64,000 nucleotides of DNA from Phycisphaerae bacterium (GCA_030428945.1 JAUIEC010000002.1:62001-126000); one strand, 5' to 3'; positions 48,507 to 57,719 are shown, counted from the first letter of the stretch. Made by a program: numbers and translations. Notes: generated by a model not told the origin, from the letters alone.

Positions 48507-49646
48507 GTGACGATTTGTCTTGGACCGCACGGGCATCAGCCGGTGCATCTGGTCGATTTGTTCGGCCGAAGCGAGCGAACTGTGTCTGCCAGCAAGACTC
48601 ACAATGATCAACCAACGGCTGTGGACCTCTTTAGCGGTTGTGGTGGTTTGACGCTTGGCCTGAAACGAGCGGGCTTTCGAGTGCTCGGCGCTGTCGAGAA
48701 CGCCGCCGTGTCGGCGATGACCTACTCCGCCAATCATCCCGAAGTCTGTGTGTTCGAAACGGACATCCGAGATCTCGCCGTCGGGACCCTCAAGCGGACG
48801 CTCGCTCTAAAAAAACGCGAGTTAGGGCTGCTGGCTGGCTGCCCTCCATGCCAGGGATTCTCAAAGTTGCGGACCTTGAATGGGGCGGTCGAGGTCGAAG
48901 ACTCACGCAAAGATCTCTTGGTCGAGTTTCAGCGCTTCGTGGACGGTTTGCGCCCTCGGGCCGTTATGTTAGAGAACGTGCCGGGGCTTGCGAAGGATCG
49001 CCGCTTCCGCAGTTTCTGCAGATGGATGGAGCAGGTCGGCTACAGCGGTAGCCATCAAGTCCTCAACGCGGCTGATTACGGCGTGCCCCAGCGCCGCCGT
49101 CGTTTGATCTACGTCGCCGGACTGGGAACAACAATTCACTTTGCCCTCGCGTCGCCCCAAAGGAAGACGGTCCGCGATGCTATCGGTTCGCTCCCACGCC
49201 CGGGCAGGAGTGGGGATCCAGTCCACGACATTCCGGAGCGGCGGAGCAAACGAGTACTTAGTCTAATTAAGCGGATTCCTAGGGATGGAGGTGGTCGGGC
49301 TGACCTGCCCGCTCACCAGCAGCTGGAGTGTCATCAGAAGTGTGACGGTTTTTACGATGTGTATGGCCGAATGGCTTGGGATGACGTCGCCCCGACCATT
49401 ACTAGCGGCTGTTTCAACCCCTCGAAGGGACGGTTCGTGCACCCCAGCCAGAATCGGGCAATAACGATGCGGGAGGCGGCTTTACTGCAGGGTTTCCCGC
49501 GTCGGTACAAGTTTCCAGTTTCGAAGCATAAGTCGGCGATCGCGTTGATGGTGGGTAACGCGCTACCGCCGTCGTTTGTTGCGGCACATGCTCGGTGCAT
49601 TCGATCGGTGCTAACAGCGAGGGAAAAACCTTCAATAAAAGCGTAA
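48507..49646 (+). CDS. C5-cytosine DNA methyltransferase
   Basis: The enzyme has up to 379 residues. Its motifs are in order: motif I D-L-F-S-G-C-G-G-L near residue 40, motif IV G-C-P-P-C-Q-G-F-S with the catalytic Cys, motif VI E-N-V-P-G, motif VIII Q-R-R-R-R-L, and motif X L-M-V-G-N-A-L-P. A target-recognition region lies between VIII and IX. I give the GTG at 48507, but the GTG at 48582 would give a protein closer to the fold start. It methylates cytosine in a specific site and would protect host DNA from a linked nuclease, although none is recognised next to it. Confidence 0.95.
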   Translation: MTICLGPHGHQPVHLVDLFGRSERTVSASKTHNDQPTAVDLFSGCGGLTLGLKRAGFRVLGAVENAAVSAMTYSANHPEVCVFETDIRDLAVGTLKRTLALKKRELGLLAGCPPCQGFSKLRTLNGAVEVEDSRKDLLVEFQRFVDGLRPRAVMLENVPGLAKDRRFRSFCRWMEQVGYSGSHQVLNAADYGVPQRRRRLIYVAGLGTTIHFALASPQRKTVRDAIGSLPRPGRSGDPVHDIPERRSKRVLSLIKRIPRDGGGRADLPAHQQLECHQKCDGFYDVYGRMAWDDVAPTITSGCFNPSKGRFVHPSQNRAITMREAALLQGFPRRYKFPVSKHKSAIALMVGNALPPSFVAAHARCIRSVLTAREKPSIKA

Positions 49647-49908
49647 GGGCCCGAAAGCACTCCCACCGGGTCGACGGATCCGCCGGGGCAACTAGAAAGC
49701 CGCTGAGTTTCGCGTGTTGATCGCTTCGACTCACTTGCTTGGCGTTGTTGAGCCGGGCCCACAAAGCGCGACGAATGACCCAATTGTGACCGCTCGACAC
49801 GGCGGCACCAACAGGCTTGGAACAGGAGTAACGCGAGCTACGCCTGCGTTCCGAGTGGCGGGTGAAATGCAGGAGAGCTGCGCCGCTACAAAATGCTGGA
49901 GATCATTC

Positions 49909-52900
49909 ATGCCTAGTCTCTGTTGCTTCTGGTGCCCGACCCCAGACTCAAGTCCCCGGTCACCTGGAGAGACTTGCCGATCCTGCGGGCGGGCATATGA
50001 CTATCCGCTGAACTCCCCCCCTTCAAAAATTGGCACATACCGGATCGTGGAGCCTGTATCGCGCGGATTCTACAGTGCGGTCTATCGAGCCCGTCAGGAG
50101 TCGCTCCAACGCATGGTCGTGCTGAAAGTGGTCCCACACCGCGTCTACCAAGCGTTCGAGAAGAACTGGGCGGCTGAGTGCCAGGAGCATGCTGCTGTTG
50201 CCGAGGGTACGCCTTATGTCGCCAGCATTACGGAGCAGTTCGACCACGAAGTCGACTTCAGTGGCAGCGCTTTGCCCTGCCACGTCGCCGTTCTGGAGAA
50301 CATAGTCGGGCCAACGCTGCAACAGTTGCTGCAGTTGCGTGACCATGCGCTAGGAAACCTTGCGCTAACGCCGCGCGTGGCAGCCCAAATTGCCATTGAC
50401 CTGTTTGAAATCCTTCACTTGTTCCCACGTCGCGGGCGGTTCCACAACGACCTGCATGCCGGAAACGTCATCATCCAGAAGCTTGACGGGCACACACTGC
50501 GTTCCGGTACGGTCCACTCAGCGGTACGCGCAGTGGCGATTGACCTTGGCTCGGTCCTGGACTCAAGCCGAAGTGGTACCGACCGACTTGGAGATCAACA
50601 CCACATTGCGAACCACCTCTCGGCACTTGCCGAGGCCGTCCATCGTCGAGGCGGCCTCACGAATGACGTCGATAACCGGCTAGCAGGAGCGCTGCGCGGA
50701 CTGGCGGAACATCTTACGCCTGCCGCCGACTCCCAGCGTGTGATGACCACTGACGACGCGCGAGGAGTAATCCAAACGTGCATTGTCGCCGTCGACGAAC
50801 CCTGGAGGCAGCCGTTGGCACTGCAGCGCTTTGGCGATGCGTACAATGCGCAGGCCCTTGAATCATGGCATGTCCCAAACCTATGGTTCGACCCTGACGA
50901 CCGGTGGTTCGAAAAAACGACGACGCGCGGGCCGCAAGTGATCACCGGAATGCGCGGCTGCGGCAAGACAATGCTTCTGAGAGCGCTCCACTTCCACGCC
51001 CGGGCCGTGCAGCAATCGACCTCGGCGCAGGTGGTGGCCGCCTTGACAGACGATTTTATTGGAGTCTACGCATCCTGTCAGAAACTGCTTAACCCACAGG
51101 ATCATTCCCGTAGCAAGGTGTCGTCACCGTTTGAAAGACTATTCGTTGCCTATTTGCGAGACGGAGTGCAAGTGCTCCGTCATCTGCGGTCGATTGCCCC
51201 GAACACTTTGTTGGCCAGCATCGATTTGTTGCTGCGTGACGCCCTTCAAGCCCTTGATCTCACTCATGAGACAATCCCAGAGACTGGAGAGCACGAATTC
51301 GAGCACTTCCTGATCGACCTGCAGTTTCGGTTGGCGGATGGGAACTCCCGTTGCCGCCTAAAGATGGCACCGGCGGAAGCCTTTGGGCATTTGGCGGCAG
51401 TGATAAGGTCCTCTTCGTCCGTCTTCGCAAACAAGTACGTTCTCTTCCTGCTTGATGATGTCTCCACACGGTACCTGCCTCGGGACATGGTGCAGGATGT
51501 GATTTCGTGTTTGTTGTTTCAGCACCCGCGATGTGCATTTCGGATCACGACGGAAGCCCAGGCTCTGCATCGAGTCCTTCGCTCGCCCGGCGGAAGCGCG
51601 CCAGCAGATCCGAATCGGGACTACGAAGAATTCAATCTCGGCAATGAGGTATACCGGCTTCTGAAAGCGGGCTCGACGACGGAAAACGTAGAGTTCATCG
51701 CCGAGATTCTTCGTCGCCGTGGCCAACAGTTCCATGAAGAGCTCTACCGTCGACAGCCTGTTGAGGTTCTTGGTGACGTCCCGCTTGAGCAGATCGCAAG
51801 AGACATTGCGTCGTCGTCGGCATCATCCCCCGGTCGGAAGAAAGTCTATCGCGGCCTAAGGGCGATCCAGGCCGTTTGTGTGGGAGACCTTGGTGACGTC
51901 GTGAAACTGTACGAACGGATTCTCCAGCGGGCAGATCGGAATCACCTTCCTGTGCCTGCCCAGCAGCAAACGGATTGCTTCCTCGAGCATTCTGCGAGCC
52001 TGATGCATTTTCTCAATCGCCGAGACCAGCATAAGAAGGGGCTGGCACTCGCGTTTGCTCAGGCTGCTGGCGAATTGCTGCAGCACTCTGCCCGAAAAAG
52101 GCGTGCCACGAGCCGCCTACGACTACGGCAGTACACGAAGCTCTATGTGCGCGTAGACGCTGGCGAAGAGTACGCAGACGTGGCAAACCGTCTGCTCGAC
52201 CTTCTTGACGCAGGTGTATTCGTATATGATGGCGGCGTTCCCAGAACCAAGACGCGTGACGATGATCCAGTCCTGCAGTTCAAGCTATCTTACCGCAAGA
52301 TCCTCGGGCTTGCGAGTTTCATAGGGCTTGCGGATCGTGACAGGTTTGAGCTCTCCGGCGAAACACTTCGGCAGTGGCTGGCGAAGCCCGAGGAGGCAAG
52401 AGGAATCCTTGTCAGTAGCGAGGCCAGGAGTGCCGATGACGAAAACGGACTGGAGCCGGTGGCGGAGATGGACAGCGCCAGTGATGATGATCACGGATTG
52501 GCCAAGGTAAGTGTTGATCCGTTGGTGGATCGGCCTCGCGACCGGGGCGGGGAGCGACAGAAGAAGTTGGGCGGCCAACTGCTGCTTCTTCCATCAGGCA
52601 CAAAGGCTGCGGACCGAATGGTCCCTTCACTCGGATTACGAGTAACTCCAGCGAGGCTGGAGGACTGGCGTGGCCGCTCGGTTGGAGCCGCCGTGATCGC
52701 GCTTGGCTTCGAAGAACGCACCCATGTCTCAGCCGCGCGGCTTCTCGGCAGCGTCCGGCCGGATCGCGTGATCCTGGTCGAATACAACTCTGACCAGGGC
52801 GATAGGGTCCGAGAGCTACTCGGTCACCTTGGTCTTTCCTGGCAGGTCGTTTCAACTACGGACGATCTGGCCAGCGCGATTGCTGCCCACAATCGTGTCA

Positions 52901-53595
52901 TCGTGGACACTTCCGGACTTTCAAAGCCGTTCTTGTTTGTCGCCGTTCGTGATGCGCTGAGGAACTCGGCCGCAGTTGGCGTGGTGCACACGCTCGCAAA
53001 ACACTACTATCCCAGAAACCAAGATCTCGAACAATTGGGTTTCACCGCGGATGCGACCCCGTCCGCCGAGATTCTTGGTCGGCTTCAAGACGTGCTGATG
53101 GGCGAAGAGGGCCCGTTTGGGCTCATCCGTGTACACGAGGCAAGTGCCGGGCCTGAACGATGGCGTACATTGCTCGCGTCAGCATCCCCAAAGAACGATC
53201 GTTTGCTCCACCTGCTGGACAGCCGTGTATTCGACGCGACTAGAATACTGGTGCCAACGCCGACTACGCCCCGAAGGCGTGTTGCCCAAGCAGCGGCCGA
53301 GTTAGCCGCGAGCGCAGCTGGTGCTAACGTCGGACTTGTCCGGGTCGACACGAACGACATTGTCGGCGCGATTGAGGCAACGCAGAGAGTCTACTCAGAT
53401 CTGTACTTTGGCTGCGGTGCAAACGTGGAAGTAGGGCTTACCGGGTCTAAGATCCACGCCGTTGCCGCCGCGGGCTTGGCCGCTACTGCACGCGTGGCAG
53501 CTGCTTGGTACGTGTCGCCAAGGCAATTTGACAGAGATCGTTTCACGCAAGGCGTCGCGAATACCACCTGCTTCGATCTCACCCTCGTTGGATAG
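49909..53595 (+). CDS. Zinc ribbon, kinase, ATPase and sensor fusion
   Basis: The ATG at 49909 has a GGAG box and puts a zinc ribbon at the very start (C-C-F-W-C near 5-9, C-R-S-C-G near 23-27). The product has 1228 residues. Residues about 43-220 resemble a protein kinase: G-F-Y-S-A-V-Y loop, Lys73 in V-V-L-K-V-V, H-N-D-L-H-A-G-N-V at 179-187 and D-L-G-S at 212. A P-loop ATPase of the ORC/CDC6-like class follows, with Walker A G-M-R-G-C-G-K-T at 347-354 and Walker B V-L-F-L-L-D-D at 511-517. The C-terminal 300 residues hold A-L-G-F-E-E-R (930-937), D-T-S-G-L-S-K near 1000 and L-T-G-S-K near 1180, a Rossmann-like layout recalling CARF-type sensors. It probably senses a signal and drives ATP-dependent or phosphorylating action. 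Confidence 0.8.
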   Translation: MPSLCCFWCPTPDSSPRSPGETCRSCGRAYDYPLNSPPSKIGTYRIVEPVSRGFYSAVYRARQESLQRMVVLKVVPHRVYQAFEKNWAAECQEHAAVAEGTPYVASITEQFDHEVDFSGSALPCHVAVLENIVGPTLQQLLQLRDHALGNLALTPRVAAQIAIDLFEILHLFPRRGRFHNDLHAGNVIIQKLDGHTLRSGTVHSAVRAVAIDLGSVLDSSRSGTDRLGDQHHIANHLSALAEAVHRRGGLTNDVDNRLAGALRGLAEHLTPAADSQRVMTTDDARGVIQTCIVAVDEPWRQPLALQRFGDAYNAQALESWHVPNLWFDPDDRWFEKTTTRGPQVITGMRGCGKTMLLRALHFHARAVQQSTSAQVVAALTDDFIGVYASCQKLLNPQDHSRSKVSSPFERLFVAYLRDGVQVLRHLRSIAPNTLLASIDLLLRDALQALDLTHETIPETGEHEFEHFLIDLQFRLADGNSRCRLKMAPAEAFGHLAAVIRSSSSVFANKYVLFLLDDVSTRYLPRDMVQDVISCLLFQHPRCAFRITTEAQALHRVLRSPGGSAPADPNRDYEEFNLGNEVYRLLKAGSTTENVEFIAEILRRRGQQFHEELYRRQPVEVLGDVPLEQIARDIASSSASSPGRKKVYRGLRAIQAVCVGDLGDVVKLYERILQRADRNHLPVPAQQQTDCFLEHSASLMHFLNRRDQHKKGLALAFAQAAGELLQHSARKRRATSRLRLRQYTKLYVRVDAGEEYADVANRLLDLLDAGVFVYDGGVPRTKTRDDDPVLQFKLSYRKILGLASFIGLADRDRFELSGETLRQWLAKPEEARGILVSSEARSADDENGLEPVAEMDSASDDDHGLAKVSVDPLVDRPRDRGGERQKKLGGQLLLLPSGTKAADRMVPSLGLRVTPARLEDWRGRSVGAAVIALGFEERTHVSAARLLGSVRPDRVILVEYNSDQGDRVRELLGHLGLSWQVVSTTDDLASAIAAHNRVIVDTSGLSKPFLFVAVRDALRNSAAVGVVHTLAKHYYPRNQDLEQLGFTADATPSAEILGRLQDVLMGEEGPFGLIRVHEASAGPERWRTLLASASPKNDRLLHLLDSRVFDATRILVPTPTTPRRRVAQAAAELAASAAGANVGLVRVDTNDIVGAIEATQRVYSDLYFGCGANVEVGLTGSKIHAVAAAGLAATARVAAAWYVSPRQFDRDRFTQGVANTTCFDLTLVG

Positions 53596-54010
53596 TTTTT
53601 GTGGTCGTTGTTACCGCCTGAATGCGTTGCGCGATTTTAGCGAGCGACGAACCGGCAGGGTTAGCCGTCCCAACCGTCACCGCCCAGCGTGGTTGACTTG
53701 CTGGGGTTTATGACGTCGGCAAGCGATCTTCCGAGTTTGCCGAGCCGCTCCATCATCAGCTCGCTCTCGCCGCTTGGACCCAGAAGACGGCCTGCAAAGC
53801 CACCTCAGGCAGTTTCAAGCCGCTCTCGCGGTTATGTCGATGGCGGGCGTAGCGGGCCCCCGCTAGTCGTTACGCGAAAGGGACTTGCAGCAATGCAGGT
53901 CCCTCTTTTCTTGGCCTGTTTCGGCCTCTGGTACCCTGAAACGTACCCTGCCGAACGGCAAAGATGGACCTGCCGGTTTGCGTCCAATCGGACCCCGGAG
54001 GTTCCTGCAC
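53596..54010. other. Gap before integrase
   Basis: This 415 bp stretch has no credible gene. It contains a strong hairpin with a T-rich tail at 53879-53912. A repeated ...TACCCTG(AAACG)TACCCTG... sequence lies near 53932-53951, which could belong to an attachment site. No tRNA was recognised. Confidence 0.45.
53879..53912 (+). terminator. Rho-independent terminator-like hairpin
   Basis: AGGGACTTGCA (53879-53889) and TGCAGGTCCCT (53894-53904) pair over 11 bp with one G-U pair and a GCAA loop, then CTTTTCTT follows. This is a good terminator, 284 bp after the fusion gene and before the integrase. It could also be part of the integrase attachment site. Confidence 0.65.
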
Positions 54011-55192
54011 ATGGCAAGTCTCAAGAAGCGCCCCAGCGGCTCGTTTCAGATCCAGTACTACGTCGGCGGCAAGCAGAAGCGGCACACGCTCGGGAAGATT
54101 CCGCATCAGCTCGCGAAGGAAAAGCTGCGGCAGTTCGAATCGGCCCAACTGCGCGGCGAGGACAACCCGCTGCCGACGAAGACGCCGATTGCGGTGGTCG
54201 TCCAGGCGTACGTCGATCACGTCCGCAACACGAAGACGGCCAAGTCGGCCCAGACGGATATCTACTACCTGCGCGAGGCGTTCGGCCCGATCTGCGAAGG
54301 GCTGCAGATCACGAGTCGCCGGCCGAGTGAGGCGGCCCGAAAGCGGCCGGTTCGTGAGACCGAACGACGGAAACGCGTGCCGGTGATCGAGGCGAACCAC
54401 TTCGAAGACATCTCGACGGCCGAGGTGCAGCGATTCATCACGACGCACACGCAGCGTCGCGGCCTGGCACCGAAGACGGCCAACCGGTATCGCGAGATCC
54501 TCGTGCGGCTGTTCAACTGGGCGATGACGCAGCGTGGCATCCGCATGCCCGGCGGGAAGAACCCGGCCGCCCCAGTTGAGAAGTACAAGGAGCGTGCGCC
54601 GGACATCCGCTACCTGACGCTGCCGCAGATTGACGAGCAGCTAGACGCCCTGCGCGAGCATCCGCAGATTCTGGCAATGGTGGCGACGTTGATCTACGCA
54701 GGATTGCGGCGCGAGGAGTTGCTGCAGTTGCAGCGGCGGGATGTGGATCTGAAGCGCGGGTTGATTCAGGTTCGGGCGAAGACCGTCAACGGTCGCGCGT
54801 GGCAGCCGAAGACAGGCAAGAACCGCAGTGTGCCGATCAGTGCGGCGTTACGCGGGTACCTGGAACGATACGCACCGCGGCCGTCGCGCGGGGAGTGGTG
54901 TTTCCCGAGTCCGAAGGGGGAGCTCTGGGACGGGGATAACTTCTCCGCTGATCTGCGGAAGATCAATCGGGCGGCCGGGCTGGTTTGGGGGTCCTTGGAC
55001 TATCGGCATACGTTTGGGAGTCAGTTGGCGCAGGCAGGGCAGTCGCTCTTCCTGATTAGCGAGCTGATGGGGAATTCACCCGAGATCTGCCGGCGGCACT
55101 ATGCACACTTGAGTGCGGATGCGCTAGCTTGTGCGATACAATTTGGCAAAAGTCTGGATGCTAATAGCGTCGGGTTTGAGTCAGTGTCTTGA
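54011..55192 (+). CDS. Tyrosine-type integrase
   Basis: The 393-residue protein is a site-specific tyrosine recombinase. It has an N-terminal arm-binding part (K-R-P-S-G-S-F-Q-I-Q-Y-Y), a core-binding domain (A-K-S-A-Q-T-D-I-Y-Y-L) and a catalytic domain. The catalytic Arg is in A-G-L-R-R-E-E-L, the H-x-x-R-like box is H-T-F-G-S, and the nucleophilic Tyr is in R-R-H-Y-A-H-L-S. The GGAGG box supports the ATG at 54011. It should catalyse integration of the mobile element or of the island around it. Confidence 0.93.
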   Translation: MASLKKRPSGSFQIQYYVGGKQKRHTLGKIPHQLAKEKLRQFESAQLRGEDNPLPTKTPIAVVVQAYVDHVRNTKTAKSAQTDIYYLREAFGPICEGLQITSRRPSEAARKRPVRETERRKRVPVIEANHFEDISTAEVQRFITTHTQRRGLAPKTANRYREILVRLFNWAMTQRGIRMPGGKNPAAPVEKYKERAPDIRYLTLPQIDEQLDALREHPQILAMVATLIYAGLRREELLQLQRRDVDLKRGLIQVRAKTVNGRAWQPKTGKNRSVPISAALRGYLERYAPRPSRGEWCFPSPKGELWDGDNFSADLRKINRAAGLVWGSLDYRHTFGSQLAQAGQSLFLISELMGNSPEICRRHYAHLSADALACAIQFGKSLDANSVGFESVS

Positions 55193-55207
55193 CCTTAGGA
55201 GACTCAG

Positions 55208-56575
55208 GTGCCTCAGGATAGCACAGTCGAAAGCGGATTCTCAAAGCTCCTCGAGCAATTCACGCACGGGGTCGAAAGTCATCGCGCCGTGTTCCCACTC
55301 CTGTCGAGCTACGTTGAGGCAATCGAGCGTATCTTCAAGAATGAGCTTGGTGCCCTGATTCGCAAGAAAGGCGAAGTTGTCGACGAAGCTAGCGACCGAA
55401 AGCAGTATCGGATCCCGGCGGCGGATGTTGCTCAAGTCACACGACAAGAGAAACGAGTGAAGACGTTCTCGACTGCAAAAGACCTTGTGCCGCCAATGCT
55501 AGTTGTTTCGCTTGTTAGTCACTTCGATCTGCTTGTTGCAGAGCTGATTCGAACTGTATTCAAAGCAAACCCAGACCGACTCCGGGGTTCCGGGAAGCAG
55601 TTCACTTACAAGGACTTAGAGACCTTCGGCACAATCGAGGAGTTCGCAAGCCACCTCGTCAATGTCGAAGTTGAGTCAACTCTTCGGCAGAGCCATCTCG
55701 ACCAGATCATTGAGTTGGAGAAACTGCTGGGCATCACGCTCCGAGCCGAGCTGGAAGTTCTACCGGGTTTTGTGGAGGTCACCGAGCGACGTAATCTGTT
55801 CGCTCACTGCGCGGGGGTCGTGTCTGCTCATTATCTGAGAGTATGCAAGAAAAACAACGTCAAGATCGACGACGTACAAGTGGGCACCGCGCTCGCAGTG
55901 ACGGATGAGTATTTTGAGCATTGTTGTAGTGTGCTCGAGGAAATGGGTACGAAGCTTGCCTCTGTCTCATGGATGAAACTCTATCCGCAAGAATCAGAGG
56001 AAGTGACTCGATCTCTGGTCGACACCTCTTTCAACCTCGTGCTGCGTTCGCGATACGCTCTCGCTATCCGGATTGTCGAATTCGCTCTAGCATTGCCGCG
56101 AAAGCCAACGAATGAATTCAGGTACAAACTTGTTCTAAACCTAGCCCAAGCTCACAAGTGGATGGGAGACGAAGAAGCTTGCCAACGCACGCTTCAGCAG
56201 GAAGACTGGACCGGACTTGAGCCGCTCTATCGTCTAGGGCATGCTGTGCTAGTTGGTGATTTCGGTTCTGCCGCAGACTTCATGAAGCAAGTTGGGACAG
56301 CGGAGGGCTATAAGGCGTGTTACCGTGATTGGCCGATTTTTCGCGAGTTCCGCAAGAGCAACGAGTTCGCTGACGCCTTTAAGGAGCTATTTGGCGAGAC
56401 ATTCGCTGTGCTCGCGGACGAACCACTACAACTGGTAACGGCTGGAGTGCGCAAGGTGGAAGACCCGCCCGAAGACCTCGAACAGGTGACCGCCGAGGAG
56501 TTCATAAAGCGAATGCTTAGCCTAAACGGTGGCGCTGAAACGACAGAAGACAAGGAATCCCCCTCCGAAGATTGA
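55208..56575 (+). CDS. HEPN-like protein next to integrase
   Basis: The 455-residue protein starts at a GTG behind an AGGAG box, 15 bp after the integrase stop. It is mostly helical. Near residues 193-210 it carries V-T-E-R-R-N-L-F-A-H-C-A-G-V-V-S-A-H-Y-L, in which Arg195-Asn196 and His200 form the R-(x4)-H motif of HEPN ribonucleases. The C-terminal half looks like a TPR-type helical array. HEPN proteins often act as RNA-cutting toxins or defence effectors. The distance from the integrase suggests cargo of the island. Confidence 0.72.
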   Translation: MPQDSTVESGFSKLLEQFTHGVESHRAVFPLLSSYVEAIERIFKNELGALIRKKGEVVDEASDRKQYRIPAADVAQVTRQEKRVKTFSTAKDLVPPMLVVSLVSHFDLLVAELIRTVFKANPDRLRGSGKQFTYKDLETFGTIEEFASHLVNVEVESTLRQSHLDQIIELEKLLGITLRAELEVLPGFVEVTERRNLFAHCAGVVSAHYLRVCKKNNVKIDDVQVGTALAVTDEYFEHCCSVLEEMGTKLASVSWMKLYPQESEEVTRSLVDTSFNLVLRSRYALAIRIVEFALALPRKPTNEFRYKLVLNLAQAHKWMGDEEACQRTLQQEDWTGLEPLYRLGHAVLVGDFGSAADFMKQVGTAEGYKACYRDWPIFREFRKSNEFADAFKELFGETFAVLADEPLQLVTAGVRKVEDPPEDLEQVTAEEFIKRMLSLNGGAETTEDKESPSED

Positions 56576-56730
56576 CCACACTATTGTCAACTCCCTCAAT
56601 TGCCCCTCGTATCCCGAAGGACGAGAGCAATTCGCGGGCATCTCGTAGGTGGCAGTGCTTTGCTGGAATAGACGACAACCCCGGCGGACTTGCGGTCTCC
56701 GGGGCGTCGCTTTCGGGATAGACCTAAGCT

Positions 56731-56946
56731 CTATTCGGCGAGTCGAACTCGCCGGGTTGCTTCAAAGGCATCGACCTCCTTCCTGATGTACCTCACGACA
56801 CCGTTGCGTCCTTTGCCCAGGCAGAGCCGCGTGAGGCCGGCTCGGCGGGCGATACGATCCACGCTGGAACGCGAACACTGCCAACGCTCAGCGAGTTCGC
56901 GGGGCGCGATGTACGGGGATGGGGCGCGATCATCGGCAGGCTTCAC
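56731..56946 (-). CDS. Excisionase-like DNA-binding protein
   Basis: The 71-residue protein has the MerR-like winged-helix of excisionases: Y-I-A-P-R-E-L-A-E-R-W-Q-C-S-R-S-S-V-D-R-I-A-R-R-A-G and then V-V-R-Y-I-R-K-E-V-D-A-F. It overlaps the gene before it as ATGA. Near an integrase it would work as a recombination directionality factor or a repressor. Confidence 0.83.
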   Translation of the reverse strand: MKPADDRAPSPYIAPRELAERWQCSRSSVDRIARRAGLTRLCLGKGRNGVVRYIRKEVDAFEATRRVRLAE

Positions 56947-57146
56947 GAGTCGGCTCCGAACGACTCGCCTGCACGGTCTCTGAGCGATTGCTGATCCCGT
57001 TCAACCTCTTCGGCCACTTTCAGGATCTCGCCCTTGGCGTCCAATTCGTCGCGGAGTGAATTGAGCGCGTCCCGCGCATGTGTGATCCCGCTGACCTGGA
57101 TGTAGGGCTCCAGCCGTTGACCGTCCGGGCCGAGGGGAAGCACCAC
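56943..57146 (-). CDS. Small protein coupled to excisionase
   Basis: The 67-residue protein starts at a GTG and overlaps the excisionase-like gene by 4 bp. It has a Pro/Gly start and a long charged helix (A-R-D-A-L-N-S-L-R-D-E-L-D-A-K-G-E-I-L-K-V-A). No family recognised. The GTG start lacks a strong box, so its exact N-terminus is uncertain. Confidence 0.5.
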   Translation of the reverse strand: MVLPLGPDGQRLEPYIQVSGITHARDALNSLRDELDAKGEILKVAEEVERDQQSLRDRAGESFGADS

Positions 57147-57380
57147 GCTCTCAACGTCGGCCCGAAGCTGTCCGAAGCGGGTGAGCAGAGCGGGGCGGCC
57201 GGGGGGTTTGCGGGCGGTGATCGGGCCGACGGTGCCGGAGGCCGGCAGGGAGCGGATCGGGCGGTCTGCTTCGAGCAGCCGGAGGTGATACCCTCCGCCG
57301 GGCTGCTTGATCAGGCAAACGCCGGGCCGAGGCGGAGCGTTGGACCCGATCAGGGTTTGCGGATGAACCGGTCGTGCGCG

Positions 57381-57719
57381 TCAGGCCAGCTTCGCGCCGT
57401 TCCCGACCTCCCGGTCGGGTACGGCCAGCACGACATTGCCGTCGTCGCGGTAGAATCCCGCGACCAGGAACTCTGACCGGACCGGCCCGATCTGCTTGGG
57501 CGGAAAGTTGAGCACGCCGATGATCTGGCGGCCGACGAGTTCCTCCCTTGTGTACAGGCCCACGATCTGGGCGCTGGACTTCCTGACGCCAAACTCGGGA
57601 CCGAAGTCCGCCTTGATCCTGTACGCCGGTCGCCTTGCTTCCGGGAAGCTGTCGGCCTCGACGATCGTCCCCACGCGCAGTTCCACCTGCTCGAATTCCG
57701 CCCACGTGATCGTCTTCAT
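57381..57719 (-). CDS. csaA: CsaA-like tRNA-binding protein
   Basis: The 112-residue protein is an OB-fold tRNA-binding domain: [22 protein letters not shown] near the start, then [31 protein letters not shown]. The pattern and length are those of CsaA, proposed to be a chaperone for secreted proteins. The ATG at 57719 is used; the frame is open 24 bp further. It follows the dehydrogenase by 69 bp on the same strand. Confidence 0.92.
   Translation of the reverse strand: MKTITWAEFEQVELRVGTIVEADSFPEARRPAYRIKADFGPEFGVRKSSAQIVGLYTREELVGRQIIGVLNFPPKQIGPVRSEFLVAGFYRDDGNVVLAVPDREVGNGAKLA

Noticed and set aside
47959-48510. A 183-residue plus-strand frame before the methyltransferase
   Set aside because: Arg/Ser-rich with no motif and no start signal; it overlaps the better supported small gene at 47673.
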